The translations under genes were made by a program, and so were the position numbers. From NCBI GenBank assembly GCA_965116595.1, contig OZ220708.1:372001-436000 (forward strand): a DNA stretch of 64,000 nucleotides, given 5' to 3'. The DNA is from G963663315 sp963668255. Its GTDB lineage: Bacteria; Pseudomonadota; Gammaproteobacteria; Arenicellales; Poriferihabitantaceae. The notes below the pieces were generated by a model. That model did not search any database, was not told the origin of the DNA, and saw nothing but the letters and a program-made list of their open reading frames with translations. This document shows positions 1 through 8,296 of this stretch, in pieces. Each line of letters starts with the position of its first letter. Position 1 is the stretch's first letter.

Positions 1-537
1 GTGGATATGGTCGCGGCAAGTGGCGGCTACATGATGGCGTGCGTTGCCAACAGGATCATTGCCGCCCCGTTTTCCATCATCGGATCGATTGGTGTACTTG
101 CCCAGATTCCAAACCTGCATCGGTTTTTAAAGAAACATGATGTTGACTTCGAACAACTTTATGCCGGGCAGTACAAGCGAACTCTCACCTTGTTTGGCGA
201 AAACACATCCAAGGGGCGTACCAAGGTGCAGCAGGATCTTGAAGAAACCCATCAACTGTTCAAGGATTTCGTGAAAAGCCAGAGACCCGGTCTGGATATC
301 GACAAGGTGGCTACAGGAGAACACTGGTTAGGCATCCAGGCGCTGGAACTTGGCCTGGTTGATGAGTTGCAAACCAGTGACGACTATCTGATGGCGCGGA
401 GAAAGGACTCGGAACTGATGCTGGTCGAATATTCAAGGAAAAAATCATTGTCGGAAAAACTAGCCAGCCTGATGTCGATCAAGTGGCGGGAAAATACCAG
501 GGAAATTCAGGATATGGACAAACCATTATTAATGTGA
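1..537 (+). CDS. sohB: SohB-like S49 family inner-membrane protease, 3' part
   Basis: This is the C-terminal 178 residues of a serine protease of the SohB/SppA (S49) family; the gene begins upstream of the window. The motif ASGGYMMAC near residue 5 carries the nucleophilic serine of the S49 fold, and the following GSIGV and ATGEHWLG segments are typical of SohB. Family members are membrane-anchored and degrade membrane or signal-peptide-derived polypeptides; the anchor would lie in the missing N-terminus. The downstream oxygenase gene starts about 35 bases after the stop, so co-transcription is possible. Family assignment is firm; the physiological substrate is unknown. Confidence 0.9.
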   Translation: MDMVAASGGYMMACVANRIIAAPFSIIGSIGVLAQIPNLHRFLKKHDVDFEQLYAGQYKRTLTLFGENTSKGRTKVQQDLEETHQLFKDFVKSQRPGLDIDKVATGEHWLGIQALELGLVDELQTSDDYLMARRKDSELMLVEYSRKKSLSEKLASLMSIKWRENTREIQDMDKPLLM

Positions 538-572
538 CGGACAATAGAAAATTTGACCCGCTGGCGAAGGAA

Positions 573-1553
573 ATGGAACTTCGCAATGAGTCATCATCCT
601 GGGATACAAGCGTTATTCGCAGCGCAGGCGCCAATGATATCCCTACCATTGATCTCGCTCCCTACCTGCACAGTAAAGGCGATCGGGAACTTGAGATGAC
701 TGCAATTGAACTGAGAGAGGCGTGTGAGGAAGTGGGTTTTTTCTCTATCGTCGGACATGAGATAACTACGATGGTGACAGAGCGGATTTTTTCTGCGGCA
801 AAGGAGTTTTATGCCCTGCCTGTAACAGCCAAAAACGCCCTGTTGATGGACAGACCGGATTGGAAACTCAAAGGTGCAGGCTACATGCCATTTAAAAACC
901 GGAAATTACCGACCCGGGACAAAGCCAATCTGAACGAAGCGTTTCTGATCAAACGTGATCACCGGACAGGTTTCGGCGACAATCAATGGCCGCATGAAAA
1001 TGAACTGCCCGGGTTCCGGGAGGCAGTGGAGCAATACGCAATTCAAATAGAAAAACTGGCGCTTGATCTTCTGCCGATTTACGCCACTGCGCTTGGCGTG
1101 GAAAAAACCTTTTTCGATAGCGCGTTCATCTCTCCTTCCTGGCGACTGCGCATGACACACTATCCACCGGTAGAATTGAAATCCGACGATGAATATGGAA
1201 TCGCACCGCATGTCGACACCACTTTTCTGACTATTCTGACCCAGGATAATCCGGGGCTGGTTATCTTCAGTGAACGCAGGCAGCGCTGGCTCAAGGCGCC
1301 CAGGCTCGATGACGCTTTCATCGTAAACTCAGGAGAACTGCTAAAACAGTGGACCAATGATCGATTCATCAGTGTCAAGCATTTCGCCAACAACAACACT
1401 TCTTCGATGCCACGATACTCGATTCCCTTTTTCTTCAATGCGAACCGGAATTTCACAATGAAATGTATCCCGACATGCTGCGGACCGGATAACCCCGCGA
1501 AATATCCGCCGATATCCTATGGCCAAAGTCAGGCCGTAGCCCAGGGCGAGTAG
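573..1553 (+). CDS. Fe(II)/2-oxoglutarate-dependent oxygenase, isopenicillin N synthase-like
   Basis: A 326-residue non-heme iron oxygenase with the DIOX_N plus 2OG-FeII_Oxy architecture. The metal triad is visible as H213-x-D215 (in APHVDTTFLT) and H270 (in ISVKHFA), and the co-substrate carboxylate clamp is R281-x-S283 (in RYSIPFFF). The frame stays open from a GTG at 483 inside sohB, but the ATG at 573 follows a good AAGGA ribosome site and avoids the overlap, so I chose it. Substrate cannot be read from the sequence; relatives hydroxylate or desaturate small molecules, and some act in ethylene, gibberellin-like or thymine catabolism. It converges on the methyltransferase gene with only 12 bases between stops. 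Confidence 0.85.
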   Translation: MELRNESSSWDTSVIRSAGANDIPTIDLAPYLHSKGDRELEMTAIELREACEEVGFFSIVGHEITTMVTERIFSAAKEFYALPVTAKNALLMDRPDWKLKGAGYMPFKNRKLPTRDKANLNEAFLIKRDHRTGFGDNQWPHENELPGFREAVEQYAIQIEKLALDLLPIYATALGVEKTFFDSAFISPSWRLRMTHYPPVELKSDDEYGIAPHVDTTFLTILTQDNPGLVIFSERRQRWLKAPRLDDAFIVNSGELLKQWTNDRFISVKHFANNNTSSMPRYSIPFFFNANRNFTMKCIPTCCGPDNPAKYPPISYGQSQAVAQGE

Positions 1554-1565
1554 GACCGCAGGATC

Positions 1566-2618
1566 TTACTTCTGGCGCCTGCGACTGGAGCGTCGCCTCA
1601 CTGCGATGGTATCTGCGTTCATCCTGCCTTCAAGTATCGCCCTGCCCCCTTTACTGATCTCGCCGAGATCTGTCACCACCTGACGGGCATCCGGCTTGGG
1701 GTTATCTGACAGCCGCGGCTGGCGGATATGCCGATCAAGCGCATCGCGCATGGCGTGAACATGCTCGAATGTAGAACCACAGCAGCCTCCGATTATCCGT
1801 GCGCCCGCATCATAGGCAAGGCAGGCATACCGTGCCATCAGCGCCGGCTCTCCGCCATAGCTGATCACGCCATCGACAAACTCGGGAATACCACAGTTAC
1901 CCTTTGCGACCAGAATATCACTGTCATTGGCAGCATTGGAAAGATTCAAAATTCCGCACACTGTTTCAGCCGGACCCAAACCACAATTAGCGCCAAAGGC
2001 GTGGGGACGAACAGTCATGCTGCGCGACATCTCGGCGAATTCTGCCGGAGACAACCCCATCATCGTACTGCCATTCGTATCAAAACTCAATGTGCAGACG
2101 ATAGGCAGATTTGTGGTACTCGCTCCGGCCAGCGCTGCGATCACTTCTTCCCTGGAAGACATGGTTTCGACCCAGATGATATCCACGCCTCCCTGTGCAA
2201 GCGCCTGAGCCTGCTCTGTGAAAACAGAAGTCGCTGAAGCCATGGTCAGCGAGCCCAGATTTTCAAAAAGCTCTCCGGTCGGACCGATCGAACCTGCCAC
2301 AAGGACATCCCTCTGTCCGGCATCGACAACAGACCTCGCAATTTGTGCAGCTTTAAAATTGAGTTCCTTGACCCGCGTCTCACTGGCGTGCAGTTTCAGT
2401 CGATAGTAATTTCCGCCAAAACTGTTGGTCAGAATAATGTCAGAACCGGCATCCACGAAACCTTGATGAAGTTTCGCTATCCGGTCAGGGTGATCCTCAT
2501 TCCAGAGCTCCGGACAAGCCCCGGTTTGCAATCCCATTTCAAACAGGCTGGTCCCGGTGGCGCCATCCGCCAGCAGAAAGGGGTGTTGTGAGATCATTGT
2601 TTTCAGGGTGGTCGGCAT
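1566..2618 (-). CDS. Homocysteine S-methyltransferase, betaine-homocysteine (BHMT) type
   Basis: A 350-residue TIM-barrel enzyme that transfers a methyl group to homocysteine to make methionine. It starts with the family signature LLADGATGTSLFEMGL, and the three zinc/thiol-activating cysteines are present: C212 in GANCGLG and the pair C279-C280 in GGCCGS. The methyl donor is probably glycine betaine or a related onium compound, but S-methylmethionine-type donors cannot be excluded. GGAG lies 9 bases before the ATG. No corrinoid or folate domains are present, so this is not MetH. It lies in the same orientation as the Rieske and amidohydrolase genes, about 340 bases downstream of them. Confidence 0.85.
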   Translation of the reverse strand: MPTTLKTMISQHPFLLADGATGTSLFEMGLQTGACPELWNEDHPDRIAKLHQGFVDAGSDIILTNSFGGNYYRLKLHASETRVKELNFKAAQIARSVVDAGQRDVLVAGSIGPTGELFENLGSLTMASATSVFTEQAQALAQGGVDIIWVETMSSREEVIAALAGASTTNLPIVCTLSFDTNGSTMMGLSPAEFAEMSRSMTVRPHAFGANCGLGPAETVCGILNLSNAANDSDILVAKGNCGIPEFVDGVISYGGEPALMARYACLAYDAGARIIGGCCGSTFEHVHAMRDALDRHIRQPRLSDNPKPDARQVVTDLGEISKGGRAILEGRMNADTIAVRRRSSRRRQK

Positions 2619-2745
2619 CCAGGGTCTCCAATGTATGAACCAAGTCAGTCATTTCATCGAAAACCATGGGTAGAACACCTCTACAGACCCGCGTCACGCC
2701 CTTCATCAAGTATTCCGCCTGAGCAGATGTTGCGTAGACACTCAT
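2539..2745 (-). CDS. Possible small protein overlapping the methyltransferase start
   Basis: A 68-codon frame whose last 80 bases overlap the start of the homocysteine methyltransferase in another frame. I do not recognise the product. The first 50 residues look protein-like (mixed hydrophobic and acidic), but GGAG abuts the ATG directly, which is poor spacing. It could be a translationally coupled leader peptide or chance. Confidence 0.25.
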   Translation of the reverse strand: MSVYATSAQAEYLMKGVTRVCRGVLPMVFDEMTDLVHTLETLDADHPENNDLTTPLSAGGWRHRDQPV

Positions 2746-2754
2746 CTCCAGATA

Positions 2755-2769
2755 ATGTCAATTGGACAT
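2755..2769. promoter_or_regulatory. Operator-like palindrome TGTCAATT-GGACA (site A)
   Basis: The 15-mer ATGTCAATTGGACAT is an inverted repeat (ATGTC / GACAT) in the non-coding stretch upstream of the methyltransferase (2746-2954 holds no other recognisable gene). Its half-sites match those of two 16-bp palindromes at 4967 and 5042, so it may bind the same regulator. No regulator gene lies next to it. Confidence 0.4.
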
Positions 2770-2954
2770 AATTCGGGGAGTTGGCACCGTCTCGAAGTGG
2801 TTGGCTCCGAAGGTTGCCCCAGCTTCAAAGGGCCCTTCCCTCAGCTGGTCTCGATGAGTTGTATTGCCCGATAAAGTTTAATGTTTGACCCTGTCTGTGT
2901 CAATTATTAAACAAAGATGATGTTGCCAGTCTGACGCCGAAGGGGCAGACAGAT

Positions 2955-3647
2955 TCAAGCGACCGGTTCTGGTTTGATACCGATGAGAATTGTGTCACCT
3001 TCGAGCTTTACAGGAAAAACCCTGAGGTCAATTTCAGCGGGGAGGCTCATCGCCTTGCCTGTCTTTATATCAAAACAGGCGCCGTGCAACGGACATTCGA
3101 TCTCGCCCTGCTCGACAAAACCATCGCAAAGGCTGACGTATTCATGGGTGCACAGTCCTTGAGTCGCGTAAAACTGGCCGTCGACCCGATAAAGCGCGAT
3201 TTCTTCCTTCCCCACGAAGACAGCCATCACATCATCGTCGTCCAGATCATTTTTGTTTGCCACAGCATGAAATTGTATTTTTCCGGTCGGTTCATCGACA
3301 GATTCCGAATGTTTAACCCCGGACTGCGGTTTTTCAGTGCCTTCAAGTTCGACAACAACCGAAGACTGCTCGATTGAAACCGGATAGATTCGAAGTTTTC
3401 TGCCATGACCCGGGGCCAGGCATTCTCCGGTTTTAATGTCGAACTTCCATCCATGCTGCGAGCATTGGATTGTCGTCCCCTGAAGTTCGCCTTTGACCAA
3501 TTGGGCGCCTTTATGTGTACAGTGATTCTGGGTCGCAAAGAATTCTCCGCCAGCGTTGTACAACGCAATGCGCGTTTCTTCGACCATAACCGTTTTGCAT
3601 TTTCCTGGAGGAATTTCAGAAGTATCACAGAGCACGTGTTTAGACAT
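2955..3647 (-). CDS. Tandem-domain Rieske [2Fe-2S] ferredoxin
   Basis: A 230-residue protein made of two complete Rieske domains joined by a charged linker. Ligands are C43/H45 and C62/H65 in the first domain (CTHKGA and CSQHGWKFD) and C166/H168 and C185/H188 in the second (CTHEYVS and CPLHGACFD). There is no signal peptide, membrane helix or oxygenase catalytic domain, so it should be a soluble cytoplasmic electron carrier, like the ferredoxins that feed ring-hydroxylating or demethylating oxygenases. The frame opens at a TTG at 3653, but the ATG at 3647 (MSKHVLCD) fits family starts better. It follows the amidohydrolase gene after about 50 bases, suggesting one transcript. No partner oxygenase is in the window. 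Confidence 0.85.
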   Translation of the reverse strand: MSKHVLCDTSEIPPGKCKTVMVEETRIALYNAGGEFFATQNHCTHKGAQLVKGELQGTTIQCSQHGWKFDIKTGECLAPGHGRKLRIYPVSIEQSSVVVELEGTEKPQSGVKHSESVDEPTGKIQFHAVANKNDLDDDDVMAVFVGKEEIALYRVDGQFYATQGLCTHEYVSLCDGFVEQGEIECPLHGACFDIKTGKAMSLPAEIDLRVFPVKLEGDTILIGIKPEPVA

Positions 3648-3697
3648 AAGCAATCCCGCCCATTGAATGACTCACACAGGCCGCCAACACAGATCAA

Positions 3698-4897
3698 TTA
3701 TGGCTGAAGATTCAGTGCATCAATCACATTGCGGGAAAAGAATCGCTCTCTCTGCCATTCTTCCATGTCGGGATACAGTTCAATGTACATGTCCACACCA
3801 CTGACGCCACTTGAATCCCAGTGCGGGTAATCGCTGGTCAGGCCCATGTTGCGGCCACCGAACCATTGTACCGTCTCCTGGAGCAACGCCTCAGCCGGTT
3901 CAAAAGAACAGATGGTGCACTGCCTCTTGAAGTACTCAGAAGGGAAAATGGTCAATTCCGCTGTCTCGCTTCGGGGACGACCAGTGACATGTTCGTCCAT
4001 ACGAAACAGAAAATAAGGTACCCAGGTTGCTCCGGCTTCGCAAAATAACACCTGAAGCGCAGGATGGCGTTCGAGTACGCCATATCCGATCAATCCGCAC
4101 ATTCCGGTAGCCATTTCGCAGGGATGGGAAACGACATGAGCGAGCCAGTACCGGTCGTATTTGTAGTCGGTGCTGTAGCTGGCGTTGTAGGTACCGGTCG
4201 CTTCATGGAAAAGCAGGGCCATACCCAGATCGGTCATGGTCTTCCAGACCGGGTCCCAGCTTTCTTCCCAGTAATGCACGCCATTCATTACGTTGGGTCG
4301 CATCCAGACTGCTTTTGCCCCCATTTTATGGCAACGCTTGATTTCCTCTACCGCCCATTCGGGTTGCAGAGGAATGGTAGCGCACCAGATATGGCGTCTG
4401 CTGGTGGCAAAATCTTTCGCCATCCAGTCGTTATGGGCCCGGCCAATGGCATATTGCAATTCGAGATTGATGATATCGGGAATGAACAGTCCTACGGTCG
4501 GGAACCAGATGCCGATATCGACGCCGCCCATGTCCATATCTTTGTCCCTGTATTTCATTGAGTGTTGGTGCGCCACGTCGTATTTCAATGATTCGCCGCG
4601 CGGACGCTGGTCACCACAACCTTCGAGGCGTCCGGCGCCATATCCACGGGGCTTCTGGTAGAGACGACCCTCCATCATGATGCGCGGTGAACCCTGATTA
4701 TCGGTTACCAGTTTGGGCGCTTCTTTTTCGAATTCCGGATCAAGGTATTTGGTCAGCGCCTCTGGCGGCTCGATAACGTGACGGTCAGCGTCGATAACAA
4801 AAAATTCCCTGGCCGTTGTTTTACTATCGGAACGCCAGGAATCTGCGATCGCCTGATAGTGTTCTTCAGTGGTTGTTTTGGCTACTGTGTTGGTCAT
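3698..4897 (-). CDS. ACMSD-like amidohydrolase (Amidohydro_2 family)
   Basis: A 399-residue metal-dependent TIM-barrel hydrolase or decarboxylase of the amidohydrolase-2 group. The first metal motif is D36-x-D38-x-H40 (FVIDADRHVIEP), a histidine follows in LLFHEATG, and the late acidic motif is SDYPHWDSSGV. Relatives include aminocarboxymuconate-semialdehyde decarboxylase and gamma-resorcylate decarboxylase, as well as many uncharacterised enzymes of aromatic or polyketide breakdown. AGGAG precedes the ATG by 8 bases. Divergent from tctC across about 290 bases that contain two palindromic operator-like sites, and probably co-transcribed with the Rieske gene. The true substrate is unknown. Confidence 0.85.
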   Translation of the reverse strand: MTNTVAKTTTEEHYQAIADSWRSDSKTTAREFFVIDADRHVIEPPEALTKYLDPEFEKEAPKLVTDNQGSPRIMMEGRLYQKPRGYGAGRLEGCGDQRPRGESLKYDVAHQHSMKYRDKDMDMGGVDIGIWFPTVGLFIPDIINLELQYAIGRAHNDWMAKDFATSRRHIWCATIPLQPEWAVEEIKRCHKMGAKAVWMRPNVMNGVHYWEESWDPVWKTMTDLGMALLFHEATGTYNASYSTDYKYDRYWLAHVVSHPCEMATGMCGLIGYGVLERHPALQVLFCEAGATWVPYFLFRMDEHVTGRPRSETAELTIFPSEYFKRQCTICSFEPAEALLQETVQWFGGRNMGLTSDYPHWDSSGVSGVDMYIELYPDMEEWQRERFFSRNVIDALNLQP

Positions 4898-4966
4898 TCA
4901 GTTTGCTCCTGTTCAATCAAGTATAAAATTCAAGCGCTCAATCTAATCTGAATTAAATCAGGTTGC

Positions 4967-4982
4967 TGTCAATTAATGGACA
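4967..4982. promoter_or_regulatory. Operator-like palindrome (site C)
   Basis: TGTCAATTAATGGACA, a 16-bp near-palindrome (TGTC / GACA) about 70 bases upstream of the amidohydrolase start. It matches the site at 5042 at 13 of 16 positions (TGTCA-N2-TAAT-N-GACA). The two start 75 bp apart, about seven helical turns, a spacing compatible with cooperative or looped binding of one regulator between the divergent genes. Confidence 0.45.
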
Positions 4983-5041
4983 AATGGCAAGCCGGTGAAT
5001 CCGGGGTAAATACGGCGAGGAATGTCTGTAACTCGCAAATT

Positions 5042-5057
5042 TGTCATATAATTGACA
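5042..5057. promoter_or_regulatory. Operator-like palindrome (site B)
   Basis: TGTCATATAATTGACA, with perfect 5-bp arms TGTCA / TGACA, in the divergent region between the amidohydrolase and tctC. It contains both a TATAAT-like and a TTGACA-like hexamer, but neither has a convincing partner at promoter spacing, so I read it as an operator rather than a promoter. Confidence 0.45.
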
Positions 5058-5186
5058 TAAGTAAAATGGATGCAAGAGCAGAGTGTATTCATGTAATACA
5101 GTTTGATGCTCTGAACAAAAGAGCCGTATATGAACAACCTGTACAGGTCACGAACAGTTACCTGAACATCAAATGAGGAATTTGAT

Positions 5187-6149
5187 ATGAAAACACATTT
5201 TCTCACTGCCAGTTTATCAGCAGCCATTTTTGCCATTGCAACCACCAGCGCCACAGTCAATGCCCAGGATTTTCCGTCACGCCCGGTAGACCTGGTTGTG
5301 AATTTCGGACCCGGCGGCGGCGCTGACGGCATGGGTAGAACCGTGGCACGCCTGCTTTCACCGGTTATCGGCGTGCCTGTACCAGCGTCGAATGTCTCAG
5401 GCGCCGCAGGTAATACGGGTTTAACCACAGTAGCGAACGCTGAAGCGGATGGTTATACCATTGGCACCATGACGGGTTTGACCGTGTCGTCATGGGCCTC
5501 GGGTATGGGCGAACTGACACCCGATGATTTTTCCTATCTGGGTATTGTCCAGTCTTCACCGTCGATGTTGTTCGCGCCGACTGACAGTCAGTTTCAAAAT
5601 TATCAGGATTTACTGGATTATACCGCCGCCAATCCCGGAGAGGTCCGTGTGGCTACGGCTGGACTCGGTACGCTCGATGATTTAACTGTAAAATTTCTTG
5701 GCACTAAGGGCCATGAGATGAAAAATGTGCCTTACGCCAAACCTGCAGAACGTTATATTTCGCCATTGGGTGGTCATACCGAACTCCTGTATGAAGAGCC
5801 TGGCGATGTTGTCCAGTTTCTGGAAGCCGGGCAGATGCGGCCCCTGGTTGTGTTCCGTGAAGAACGTCACCCTCGATTTCCTGATGTGCCAACCTCTTAT
5901 GAATTCGGTCATGAGATATCGTTTCCAAACTGGCGTGGCATTGTGACTTCGGCAAGTGTACCGGCAGAACGGATTCAGGTACTGAACGAGGCAATGTCGG
6001 AAGTGGTGGTCCATAGTGACTGGAAGGAGTACTGCGCGGTCAAATTCAGTTGCAAAGAAGCCACCACGCCAACCGAAAGTCTGGCGTTCGTGAAACAGCA
6101 GTTTTTAGACCTGTCGAAATTCATGAAACAGTTCGGGATTACCCAATAG
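5187..6149 (+). CDS. tctC: Tripartite tricarboxylate transporter, periplasmic binding protein
   Basis: A 320-residue Bug-family solute receptor of the tripartite tricarboxylate transporter (TTT) class. A classic signal peptide ends near residue 26 (SATVNAQDFPS), followed by the family opening FPSRPVDLVVNFGPGGGADGMGR, which forms part of the carboxylate-binding pocket. GAGGA precedes the ATG by 8 bases. It is followed by tctB and tctA in order, giving a complete transporter. TTT receptors bind diverse carboxylates and sometimes sulfonates; ligand cannot be read here. The TSUP exporter and Mo-oxidoreductase downstream make a sulfur-containing organic acid one possibility, by context only. Confidence 0.9.
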   Translation: MKTHFLTASLSAAIFAIATTSATVNAQDFPSRPVDLVVNFGPGGGADGMGRTVARLLSPVIGVPVPASNVSGAAGNTGLTTVANAEADGYTIGTMTGLTVSSWASGMGELTPDDFSYLGIVQSSPSMLFAPTDSQFQNYQDLLDYTAANPGEVRVATAGLGTLDDLTVKFLGTKGHEMKNVPYAKPAERYISPLGGHTELLYEEPGDVVQFLEAGQMRPLVVFREERHPRFPDVPTSYEFGHEISFPNWRGIVTSASVPAERIQVLNEAMSEVVVHSDWKEYCAVKFSCKEATTPTESLAFVKQQFLDLSKFMKQFGITQ

Positions 6150-6223
6150 ACCATTCCGTCAGATAATCTGAACTCTTCCGGGGCACTCTGACTTTGAAGT
6201 CGGACCTGCGTTGAATTGCCCGG

Positions 6224-6736
6224 ATGATCCGATTTCGATTCACCGGTCCGTTAGTAGCGGTTTGTGCCGGACTGGTGGTATTACTGTCGCTCAACACAGG
6301 GGAAACCCGACTAGTCGTCGATGCCAGTGGCTTTGGCCCCCTGAGTTGGCCTCGGGTGATGCTGTGGGGCACCGTTATCGTGGGTTTGCTATGGGGGGTA
6401 TCGCGCTTCCTTGATCGATCTGACAGTTCGGACGTACAGGTGGAAAGCGCCACACGCCATGATAACTCGGGGCTTTTAGCCGGGGTTGTGGTGGTGGTGT
6501 TATATGGCGTCACCATTATCTACATCGGTTTCGCGATTGCCACCTTCGTGTTTCTTGTGACATGGTTTGTGATAGGGGGCATGCGGTCTGCATGGAAAAT
6601 TCTTGCTAACAGTGCGTTCGGCACTGGGGTACTGCTGTATTTATTCCTCAAGGTTGCGTATCTGCCGTTACCACGTGGTATCGGAATCATGGATACGGTA
6701 ACCGTAAGCATCTACCAGTTTCTCGGCATTTATTGA
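6224..6736 (+). CDS. tctB: Tripartite tricarboxylate transporter, small membrane subunit
   Basis: A 170-residue inner-membrane protein with about four hydrophobic helices (residues about 8-25, 42-60, 85-120 and 135-155). Small size, helix pattern and position between the receptor gene and tctA identify it as the TctB subunit, which pairs with TctA for sodium- or proton-driven uptake. TctB is poorly conserved in sequence, so the call rests partly on gene order. Its TGA stop lies one base before the likely start of tctA, indicating translational coupling. Confidence 0.85.
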   Translation: MIRFRFTGPLVAVCAGLVVLLSLNTGETRLVVDASGFGPLSWPRVMLWGTVIVGLLWGVSRFLDRSDSSDVQVESATRHDNSGLLAGVVVVVLYGVTIIYIGFAIATFVFLVTWFVIGGMRSAWKILANSAFGTGVLLYLFLKVAYLPLPRGIGIMDTVTVSIYQFLGIY

Positions 6737-6737
6737 T

Positions 6738-8246
6738 TTGATTGATATTCTGCACAATTTAATGGTGGGATTGTCACATCTGTTCGGCATTACACCATTT
6801 TTATTGTTGGTCGCTGGAATCTTTGTCGGCGTTATCGCTGGCGCTTTACCCGGCATATCGTTTGTCAACGCGATGGCCCTGGCTTTACCCTTCACCTATG
6901 TAATGAACCCGGTCAATGCCATGGTTTTTCTTTCCGGCCTGTATTGTGGAGGAGTCTTCGGGGGATCGATATCCTCGATTCTGATCAACATACCCGGGTC
7001 ACCTGGATCATTGCCTGCAACCTGGGATGGCTATCCGATGACCCAGCGAGGTGAATCGGCCCGGGCCCTGGGGATTGCAATCACCTGTTCTGCCATTGGT
7101 GGCGTGGCCAGTGCGCTGATGATGATTTTCATGTCACCGCCATTTGCCAGATTCGCTTTGAGATTCGACCAACCAGAGTTCTTCGCCGCCACGGTCCTGG
7201 GCTTGATATCGGTGGTTGCAATCGCAAAAGGCAATATGATGTCGAGTATGGTTTCCCTGTTTCTCGGATTGGTTATCGGCAGTATCGGGCTGGATCCGCT
7301 CTATGCAATACCCCGTTTAACGTTTGGTTGGCATGTACTGGACAACGGAGTCAGCTTTGTTGTCGTTTTGATAGGCATGTTTGCCATTGGTGAGGTACTG
7401 GGTTGGATCAGCAGCGATTCAAAGGCAAATATTCGCCCCGCCATGCAAACCCGTGCCCGATTACCGGGTTTCAAGGACCTTTACAAATTGAAAGGGACAA
7501 TTGCACGCAGTACCGGTGTTGGCTGTGTGATCGGTGCAATACCCGGCGCCGGCGCGATCATCGGCGCAATTATTACATACGGCGTGGAAAAACAGATTTC
7601 CAGCCGCGGGGACGAATTTGGTACCGGGGTTGAAGAGGGACTGGCTGCACCCGAAACCGCAAAAAATGCGACCACCGGCACAGCGACCATTCCTTTGCTG
7701 ACCCTTGGCATTCCGGGCAGCGCTGCCACAGCCATCATGCTTGCAGCGCTGATGTTGCACGGTGTCAATCCCGGGCCGATGCTGTTCATCACTGGAATCG
7801 ACTTGGTCTATACCGTGTTTGCAGCCTATCTGGTTGCAAATCTTCTGATGATTGCCATTGGTATGCTGGTAGCGCGCGGCTTCGCGCTGTTGATGAAAAT
7901 TCCGCCGGTCCTGTTATTCGGATTTATCGTGGTGCTGTGCCTTGTGGGTGCGTTCGGCGTTCGAAACAATATGGCGGATGTTTATATCTGTATCGGTTTT
8001 GGCATTCTCGGTTATTTGTTATCACGCTTCAATGTTCCTTCTGCACCGCTGATACTTGGCGTTATTCTTGGACCATTGGCTGAAAGATATTTTCTGACAT
8101 CAATGATTTCGTATGATAATCAAATCTCCGTATTTGTTACTCGTCCGTTAAGCGGGTCAATACTGTTCATTGCGTTTGCATTCCTTTGCTGGTCACTCTG
8201 GCCAAACATCAAACAACTGCTGGCACGTTTCAATGGCCGCACATGA
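6738..8246 (+). CDS. tctA: Tripartite tricarboxylate transporter, large membrane subunit
   Basis: A 502-residue polytopic permease of the TctA family with about twelve membrane segments. The repeated signatures GALPGISFVNA (near residue 36) and AIPGAGAIIGAIITYGVEKQ (near residue 261) are diagnostic. The start is probably the TTG at 6738, because family proteins begin about 15 residues before the first helix; the next candidate is ATG at 6762. It completes tctCBA and is followed after about 50 bases by a TSUP gene in the same direction. Confidence 0.9.
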   Translation: MIDILHNLMVGLSHLFGITPFLLLVAGIFVGVIAGALPGISFVNAMALALPFTYVMNPVNAMVFLSGLYCGGVFGGSISSILINIPGSPGSLPATWDGYPMTQRGESARALGIAITCSAIGGVASALMMIFMSPPFARFALRFDQPEFFAATVLGLISVVAIAKGNMMSSMVSLFLGLVIGSIGLDPLYAIPRLTFGWHVLDNGVSFVVVLIGMFAIGEVLGWISSDSKANIRPAMQTRARLPGFKDLYKLKGTIARSTGVGCVIGAIPGAGAIIGAIITYGVEKQISSRGDEFGTGVEEGLAAPETAKNATTGTATIPLLTLGIPGSAATAIMLAALMLHGVNPGPMLFITGIDLVYTVFAAYLVANLLMIAIGMLVARGFALLMKIPPVLLFGFIVVLCLVGAFGVRNNMADVYICIGFGILGYLLSRFNVPSAPLILGVILGPLAERYFLTSMISYDNQISVFVTRPLSGSILFIAFAFLCWSLWPNIKQLLARFNGRT

Positions 8247-8296
8247 GTCAATTCATGACCGGAAACTGGAGATCGGGTTATTGATCTGCTGACCTT

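Noticed and set aside
483..572. Upstream GTG start for the 2-oxoglutarate oxygenase
   Set aside because: It would overlap the end of sohB, whereas the ATG at 573 has a good ribosome-binding site and gives a normal family length.
5047..5057. Promoter made of TATAAT or TTGACA upstream of tctC
   Set aside because: The two hexamers overlap within one palindrome and neither has a partner hexamer at 16-18 bases.
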